Positions 5,145 through 8,935 of a DNA stretch of 8,935 nucleotides are shown here, one piece after another (within the stretch, counting starts at the first letter, position 1; each line of letters starts with the position of its first letter). This DNA is from DASUFH01 sp036274645. GTDB lineage: Bacteria > Acidobacteriota > Terriglobia > 20CM-2-55-15. The stretch lies in contig DASUFH010000159.1 in NCBI GenBank assembly GCA_036274645.1, positions 1 to 8,935 on the forward strand. Direction: 5' to 3'. Position numbers and translations under genes: made by a program. The notes under the pieces are model-generated. The model worked only from the letters and a program-made list of their open reading frames with translations. It was not told the DNA's origin and made no database searches.

Positions 5145-6059
5145 GTGAGAAAGCTTTCGTGGGTTTCGCCGCTCCTTGCCGGAGCGATGGTCGTTGCGGC
5201 GCTCGTCGCAACAGAGTCCGGCGCGCAGGAACGCGGACAACGCGGCGCGGCCGCGCCGCGCGGGGCCGCCGGACAACGGGGCGCGCCACGCGGGGCGGCA
5301 GCGCCCGCCGAACCCGCGCCGACGCTGGCTGACGGAAAGACGGTCAACCTGGGCCGCATCCCCGGTGAAAAGGGGATCTGGAGTCTTCCCTACATCACCA
5401 ACATGGCGACCCGTACGACCGCCGCAGGGGCTGCGCCGGCCCGCGGCAATGGAGCGCGCGGCGCGGCCGCAGAGCCACAGATTCCCTTCATGCCGTGGTC
5501 GGCGGCCGTGTACAACTACAACGTCCTCAACAGCGCAAAATACGATCCCGAAGGCTATTGCCTCCCCCCGGGAGGACCGCGCCTGTATGCGACCCCCTAT
5601 CCGATGGAAATCATCCAGTTACCGGGACAGCAACGCGTGATTTTCATCTTCGAAGGAGGGACCCACGTATGGCGTGAAGTCTACATGGACGGGCGGAGCC
5701 ATCCGGCGGAAAATGCCATCAAAGCCGAAACATGGCTGGGACATTCCGTCGGGCGCTACGAGGACAACGGCAAAACGCTCGTCGTGGACGTGGTCGGATT
5801 CAACGAAGGCACGTGGCTGGACTTTGCGGGCCATCCCCACACGAACCTGCTTCACGTGGTCGAAAAGTTCACGCGGCCGAACAAGGCCACGCTGCACTAT
5901 GAAGCGATGATCGACGATCCGGGAACCTATACACGGCCGTGGACGACGTCATGGGACATCCCCTGGAACGCCACCGGCGAACTCAAGGAATACATCTGCC
6001 AGGAAAATAACCGCTACCTGCACAGCCTGAAAGACGACCTCGGACAGCCGGTGTTCTAG
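5145..6059 (+). CDS. Secreted protein of unknown function, paralogue of the partial gene at 1-187
   Basis: The product has 304 residues from GTG 5145, which has GGAG (5133-5136) eight bases upstream. The in-frame TTG at 5139 is only two bases from that site and is rejected. A signal peptide covers residues 1-27 (cleavage near SGA-Q). Residues 28-58 are a low-complexity linker of repeated RGAA and QRGA words, echoed near 95-108. The conserved body contains YCLPPGGPR (138-146), a strand rich in Ile and Phe, then YMDGRSHPAE (180-189) and WLGHSVGRYE (197-206). After these come FNEGTWLD, GHPHTNLLH (229-237), DDPGTYTRPW (257-266) and EYICQENN (282-289). Several histidines and two cysteines (139, 285) sit in these blocks. 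I recognise it as a conserved hypothetical type common in Acidobacteriota and some Proteobacteria, often near DUF6152 genes; the function is not known to me. It lies 33 bases downstream of such a gene here. Confidence 0.8.
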   Translation: MRKLSWVSPLLAGAMVVAALVATESGAQERGQRGAAAPRGAAGQRGAPRGAAAPAEPAPTLADGKTVNLGRIPGEKGIWSLPYITNMATRTTAAGAAPARGNGARGAAAEPQIPFMPWSAAVYNYNVLNSAKYDPEGYCLPPGGPRLYATPYPMEIIQLPGQQRVIFIFEGGTHVWREVYMDGRSHPAENAIKAETWLGHSVGRYEDNGKTLVVDVVGFNEGTWLDFAGHPHTNLLHVVEKFTRPNKATLHYEAMIDDPGTYTRPWTTSWDIPWNATGELKEYICQENNRYLHSLKDDLGQPVF

Positions 6060-6080
6060 TCAGTGGCGGTCTGAGTAATG

Positions 6081-6120
6081 CGCTCAAGCAAGTATTCCCC
6101 GCGTGGCCGGCTTTTGAGCG
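6081..6120. repeat. Weak inverted repeat between convergent genes
   Basis: CGCTCAA (6081-6087) is complementary to TTGAGCG (6114-6120), separated by 26 bases. The stem can extend by GC with a two-base bulge. No T-run follows. It may be part of the 3' end structure of the gene ending at 6059, but the signal is weak. A separate 6-bp hairpin, GGAGTG/CACTCC, lies at 6178-6199, just beyond the stop of the minus-strand gene. Confidence 0.25.
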
Positions 6121-6147
6121 ACGGAACATTGTGGATCCCCGTCTGCT

Positions 6148-6169
6148 GTAGGGGCGGCTATGACCGCCC
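6148..6169 (+). repeat. REP-like palindrome, copy 2
   Basis: GTAGGGGCGGCTATGACC then GCCC matches the minus-strand word at 2473-2495 except for one missing T. The loss shortens the perfect stem from eight to six pairs (GGGCGG/CCGCCC). It lies between two convergent genes, the usual place for REP elements. Confidence 0.7.
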
Positions 6170-6203
6170 GGCGTTTCGGAGTGGATATCCTGGCACTCCA
6201 GAG

Positions 6204-6629
6204 TCAGTTGAGCGTGACGTCGAACTCGCCTTTAGCTGTTCCCTCCGTCCATGAGCCATACATTCGCCGGCGGTAGGCGCCGAGGTTGTCGAGTTTGCCG
6301 TCGACCGTTACGTGAATCGTCTTGCCTGCGCTGTCCTTCTTGTCGGCTTCCCAGTGCACGGTCCATGGCTTGTCCGCGTTATCGACGCCTCCGGCAGGCG
6401 GGTCGAGCCGGATGTTCGTCATGGGCGCGGCATCCGGACCGGGATTCAGGATTCCGGTGGCGGTTTTGCCATCCCAATCGAACAGAAGCAACAGGCGGTT
6501 CTCCGTTTTGGTGGGCCCCCAGTATCCGCTCCACGATCCTTTAAGCGGGTAGCCAAACTGGGCTGCTACGGAAATTGCGTAAGCCAGGCATATGAGGACA
6601 GTCCCTGCCAGAACGGCCTTTGTCCGCAT
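6204..6629 (-). CDS. Small exported protein of unknown function
   Basis: The product has 141 residues from ATG 6629, with GGAGG ten bases upstream. An ATG at 6674 has no ribosome site and would put hydrophilic residues before the signal peptide. The signal peptide is MRTKAVLAGTVLICLAYA, with cleavage probably after SVAA at residue 23; there is no proper lipobox. The mature part starts QFGYPLKGSWSGYWGP, then RLLLLFDWDGK, GILNPGPDAAP, PWTVHWEAD, TVDGKLDNLG and a final YGSWTEGTAKGEFDVTLN. The alternation of G-x-W, D-W-D-G and short hydrophobic strands suggests an all-beta domain, with the two G-S-W segments possibly an internal repeat. It resembles conserved hypothetical proteins I associate with Acidobacteriota, with no known function. 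It is convergent with the 5145 gene and divergent from the two-component system, sharing the upstream region that holds the 21-bp repeats. Confidence 0.75.
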   Translation of the reverse strand: MRTKAVLAGTVLICLAYAISVAAQFGYPLKGSWSGYWGPTKTENRLLLLFDWDGKTATGILNPGPDAAPMTNIRLDPPAGGVDNADKPWTVHWEADKKDSAGKTIHVTVDGKLDNLGAYRRRMYGSWTEGTAKGEFDVTLN

Positions 6630-6676
6630 CGTCGTCACACCTCCAGAACTGAAACGCGCAGGAGATCCTATCATTC

Positions 6677-6718
6677 GATCGGACGGAAATTGCAGCCGAC
6701 CGGACCGAAATTGCAGCC
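6677..6718. repeat. Two adjacent 21-bp direct repeats, likely regulator binding site
   Basis: The unit at 6677-6697 is repeated without a gap at 6698-6718. The copies differ at two positions (GATC to GACC, and GGACGG to GGACCG) and share GAAATTGCAGCC exactly. A 21-bp period is two helical turns, so a dimer or two dimers could bind on the same face. The site lies 48 bases upstream of the minus-strand start at 6629 and 90 bases upstream of the response-regulator start at 6808, so it could control either or both. Confidence 0.7.
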
Positions 6719-6776
6719 AAGGCCGTCAAATCATGGGCCCGAAGTAGCGGGGACTCAGGAAACCGTCCAATTTTGA

Positions 6777-6782
6777 TAGAAT
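6777..6782 (+). promoter_or_regulatory. Possible -10 box of the two-component operon
   Basis: TAGAAT lies in the only AT-rich patch before the response-regulator start at 6808. No consensus -35 stands 16-18 bases upstream, as is common for promoters that need an activator. The 21-bp repeats end 58 bases upstream of this box. Confidence 0.25.
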
Positions 6783-6807
6783 TAACGGCCATCTCTGGAG
6801 TTTTTGG

Positions 6808-7491
6808 TTGCGTATCCTCATTGTCGAAGACGAGCAAAAAGTCGCCAATGCCCTCCGCGAGGGTCTGGAGGACGAAGGCTATAGCGCGGTCGTCGCGCAC
6901 ACCGGCGAGGACGCGTTCTTCCGGATCACGACGGAAGAGTTCGATGTCATCGTACTCGACATCATGCTGCCCGGGCGGGACGGCCTGGAGGTGCTGACCG
7001 CGATCCGCAAGCGCGACGTCAAGACGCCGGTTCTGCTGCTGACCGCGCGGGACACCCTCGAAGACCGGGTTACCGGACTGAACGCCGGCGCGGACGATTA
7101 TCTGATCAAGCCCTTCGCATTTGCCGAACTGCTGGCGCGGATTCGCGCGCTGTTGCGGCGCGGTCACGCCGCCGGCGCCCTGCGCCTGGGCGCAGGAGAT
7201 CTCGACATGGATCTGGTGACGCGGCGGGTGACCCGTTCAGGACGGGTGGTGGACCTGACCGGACGCGAGTTTGAATTGCTGGAATACCTGCTGCGGCATC
7301 ACGGGCAGGTCGTGATGCGCGACACGCTCGCGCGCGATGTCTGGAAGGAAACCGCGCGCGGAACCCCGCTCAACAATGTCATCGACGTTCACATTGCGCG
7401 CCTGCGGCGCAAAATCGACTCGGACTGCCCGGCAAAACTGATTCACACCATCCGGGGTCTCGGGTTCATGCTTCGCGAGGAAGCCCCGTGA
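6808..7491 (+). CDS. OmpR-family response regulator, CusR/CopR-like
   Basis: The product has 227 residues. The start is TTG at 6808, with GGAG at 6797-6800 seven bases upstream; the protein begins MRILIVEDE, the standard receiver start, with no ATG at this position. Receiver domain, residues 1-118: acidic pocket D8/E9, phosphorylated aspartate D51 in VLDIMLPGRDG, T79 in LLLTA, K101 in DDYLIKPF. Winged-helix DNA-binding domain, residues about 128-225: DLTGREFELLEYLL, then the recognition helix region NNVIDVHIARLRRKI and the wing TIRGLGFML. All key residues are present. Phosphorylation by the kinase encoded next, then DNA binding as a dimer, is expected from the family. The receiver sequence is closest in feel to heavy-metal regulators (CusR, CopR), but the signal cannot be read from sequence. 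The 21-bp repeats upstream are a plausible autoregulatory target. Confidence 0.93.
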   Translation: MRILIVEDEQKVANALREGLEDEGYSAVVAHTGEDAFFRITTEEFDVIVLDIMLPGRDGLEVLTAIRKRDVKTPVLLLTARDTLEDRVTGLNAGADDYLIKPFAFAELLARIRALLRRGHAAGALRLGAGDLDMDLVTRRVTRSGRVVDLTGREFELLEYLLRHHGQVVMRDTLARDVWKETARGTPLNNVIDVHIARLRRKIDSDCPAKLIHTIRGLGFMLREEAP

Positions 7492-8897
7492 CTCAACGAC
7501 GGGTATGGAGCCTGCGGACACGCCTGACGCTGTCGTACACGGCGGCCATGGTGGTCGTGCTGGCGGTGTACGCCGTCGCCGTCCTGGCGTTCGTCAACGA
7601 CGCGGCGTCGCGCGCGCTCGACGACAATCTGCGCCAGGATTTCGCCATTCCCCAGATGATGCTTCGCCGGGAAACCGACGGCAGCATCACCCGCCTGGAG
7701 AATACCGATGAGCAGGATAAAGTCCTGTGGCTGCAGGTTTGGATTCCGGGCGAAAAAGAGCCGATTTATCGCAGTTGGCGCGCCATCCAGCGGCCGGTGC
7801 CCGACAGCGACCGGCTGGCGGCCCTGGCGGATGACCGCATTCATCCGGTCTACGAACTGAATCCGGCCATGCGCATCCTCAGCGCCCCGAGCAGGATCGG
7901 CGGGCAGGCGGTCATTGTTCAGGTGGCCCGCTCCGAATACGCCATACGCGACCAGATGCGCGAACTGCGGCGCCTGCTGTTGCTCGGTCTGCCGCTGGGC
8001 GTCGTCGTCGCCGGCCTGGGCGGGTATTCCCTGGCCCGGCGGGCTCTCGCGCCCGTGGAAGCCATGGGGGAACGCGCGCGTCTGATCACGGCGGAACGAC
8101 TGGGAGACCGGCTGCCGGTCGACAACCCGAACGACGAACTCGGACGACTGGCCACCGTCTTCAACGAAACGCTCGGCCGTCTGGAACTCTCTTTCGACCA
8201 GATGCGCCGCTTCACTGCCGACGCCTCCCACGAGTTGCGCACGCCGCTGACCGCCCTCCGGAGCGTTGGCGAAGTCGGCCTGCGGGGAAAACGCGATCCG
8301 GTCGCATACCGGGAAATTATCGGCAGCATGCTCGAAGAAGTGGACCGGCTGTCCAGACTGGTGGACCGGCTGCTGACGCTGTCCCGCGCCGACAACCGCG
8401 AATTTCAACTCGCGGTCGAAACCGTGTCGCTGGGCGGGCTCGCCAGTGAGGTCGCCGACCAGATGGAAGTGCTTGCGGAGGAAAAGGGACAGTCCATCCG
8501 GGTCGAACAGGAAGGCGATCCCCGATGGACAGGCGATCCACTGGTGCTGCGACAGGCGATCATGAACCTGGTCGACAACGCCATCAAATACACTCCCGAC
8601 GGAGGCCAGATCACGTTGCGCGTCGCCTCGGCCGGAACCGAGTCCACCATCGACGTTCGCGACACCGGCCCCGGCATCCCTCCAGCCCAGCGGTCCCGGA
8701 TTTTCGATCGGTTCTACCGCGTGGACTCCGCGCGCTCCCGCGATCACGAGGGCGCCGGCCTCGGGCTGTCGATCGCCAAATGGGCGGTCGAAGTGAACAA
8801 TGGAAAACTGTCGCTGGTCGAAACCGGTGAAGCGTCGGGAAGTCTTTTCCGCATCACGCTTCCCGCAGCGCCGGCGCCGGCGGCTGCCCGGGAATAG
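7488..8897 (+). CDS. HAMP-containing sensor histidine kinase
   Basis: The product has 469 residues. The start is GTG at 7488, overlapping the regulator stop by four bases (GTGA), with GAGG seven bases upstream inside the regulator gene; this implies translational coupling. Order of parts: transmembrane helix 1 (about 13-36), periplasmic sensor domain (37-160), transmembrane helix 2 (163-182), HAMP (183-236), dimerisation and phosphoacceptor helix with H248 in FTADASHELRTPL, then the ATPase domain. The ATPase domain has an N box N360-x-x-x-N364 (MNLVDNAIKYTP), G1 box D392-T-G-P-G, F box F406-D-R-F and G2 box GAGLGLS (422-428). All catalytic residues are intact. The sensor domain, about 125 residues, has no motif I recognise; it contains a tryptophan-rich stretch (VLWLQVWIP). 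The architecture is like metal and envelope sensors (CusS, QseC types). The C-terminal tail is an Ala-Pro repeat. The stop lies inside a tandem repeat. Confidence 0.93.
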   Translation: MTQRRVWSLRTRLTLSYTAAMVVVLAVYAVAVLAFVNDAASRALDDNLRQDFAIPQMMLRRETDGSITRLENTDEQDKVLWLQVWIPGEKEPIYRSWRAIQRPVPDSDRLAALADDRIHPVYELNPAMRILSAPSRIGGQAVIVQVARSEYAIRDQMRELRRLLLLGLPLGVVVAGLGGYSLARRALAPVEAMGERARLITAERLGDRLPVDNPNDELGRLATVFNETLGRLELSFDQMRRFTADASHELRTPLTALRSVGEVGLRGKRDPVAYREIIGSMLEEVDRLSRLVDRLLTLSRADNREFQLAVETVSLGGLASEVADQMEVLAEEKGQSIRVEQEGDPRWTGDPLVLRQAIMNLVDNAIKYTPDGGQITLRVASAGTESTIDVRDTGPGIPPAQRSRIFDRFYRVDSARSRDHEGAGLGLSIAKWAVEVNNGKLSLVETGEASGSLFRITLPAAPAPAAARE

Positions 8898-8935
8898 GGA
8901 ATAGGGAATAGGGAATAAGGGAATTAGGGACAGAG
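8890..8935 (+). repeat. GGGAATA tandem repeat with G-quadruplex pattern, starting inside the kinase stop region
   Basis: Four exact GGGAATA units run from 8890 to 8917. Two altered units follow (GGGAATTA at 8919-8926, and GGGACAGAG at the window edge). There are six G-triplets separated by loops of four or five bases, which satisfies the usual G-quadruplex pattern. The kinase stop TAG (8895-8897) spans the first unit boundary. The array may continue past the window. Confidence 0.85.

Noticed and set aside
7443..8747. Long open frame of about 430 codons on the minus strand, opposite the sensor kinase
   Set aside because: The plus-strand kinase is complete with all motifs. The opposite frame is rich in His, Gln, Arg and Gly with no recognisable domain, as expected from GC-rich codon bias.
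8890..8935. CRISPR array or telomere-like end
   Set aside because: The 7-base units have no spacers and the run is short, so it is a simple tandem repeat.

Overview
The window looks like a piece of an Acidobacteriota chromosome (Solibacter/Bryobacter type), or of a close relative. The evidence is moderately high GC, small secreted proteins of the HHS(F/L)-AEFD type (DUF6152), a secreted protein with carboxypeptidase-regulatory-like domains, proline- and alanine-rich linkers, and palindromic repeats between genes. The assignment rests on recognising families by eye, not on a search.

Layout. 1-187 is the 3' end of a plus-strand gene whose C-terminus resembles that of the complete gene at 5145-6059; a strong intrinsic terminator (217-248) and a second similar hairpin (286-316) follow. 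337-1765 is a minus-strand cluster, read right to left: two adjacent small four-helix membrane proteins (DUF6644-like), then a secreted DUF6152-like protein. 1766-2072 has no convincing gene. 2073-2384 (minus) is a small PHA-granule-system-like protein. 2568-3683 (minus) is an exported protein with carboxypeptidase-regulatory-like domains. 3924-4628 (plus) is a membrane-anchored, proline-rich protein of unknown function, with a long hairpin in front of it. 4713-5111 and 5145-6059 (plus) are a second DUF6152-like gene and a full-length copy of the family seen at the left edge. 6204-6629 (minus) is a small exported unknown. 6808-8897 (plus) is a complete two-component system: an OmpR-family response regulator and a HAMP sensor kinase overlapping by 4 bases. 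The window ends in a GGGAATA tandem repeat that begins inside the kinase stop region.

How it fits together. DUF6152-like genes and the 304-residue family occur at both ends of the first 6 kb, so the region looks like two rearranged copies of one envelope module. In the left copy the DUF6152-like gene is linked to a pair of related membrane proteins with conserved E-x-x-H, Lys and His positions, which suggests a membrane redox or metal-handling complex with periplasmic partners; this is inference. The two-component system lies next to the module and has a near-perfect 21-bp tandem repeat in its divergent upstream region. That repeat is the best candidate for a regulatory site here. No rRNA, tRNA, CRISPR array, transposase or phage gene was seen.
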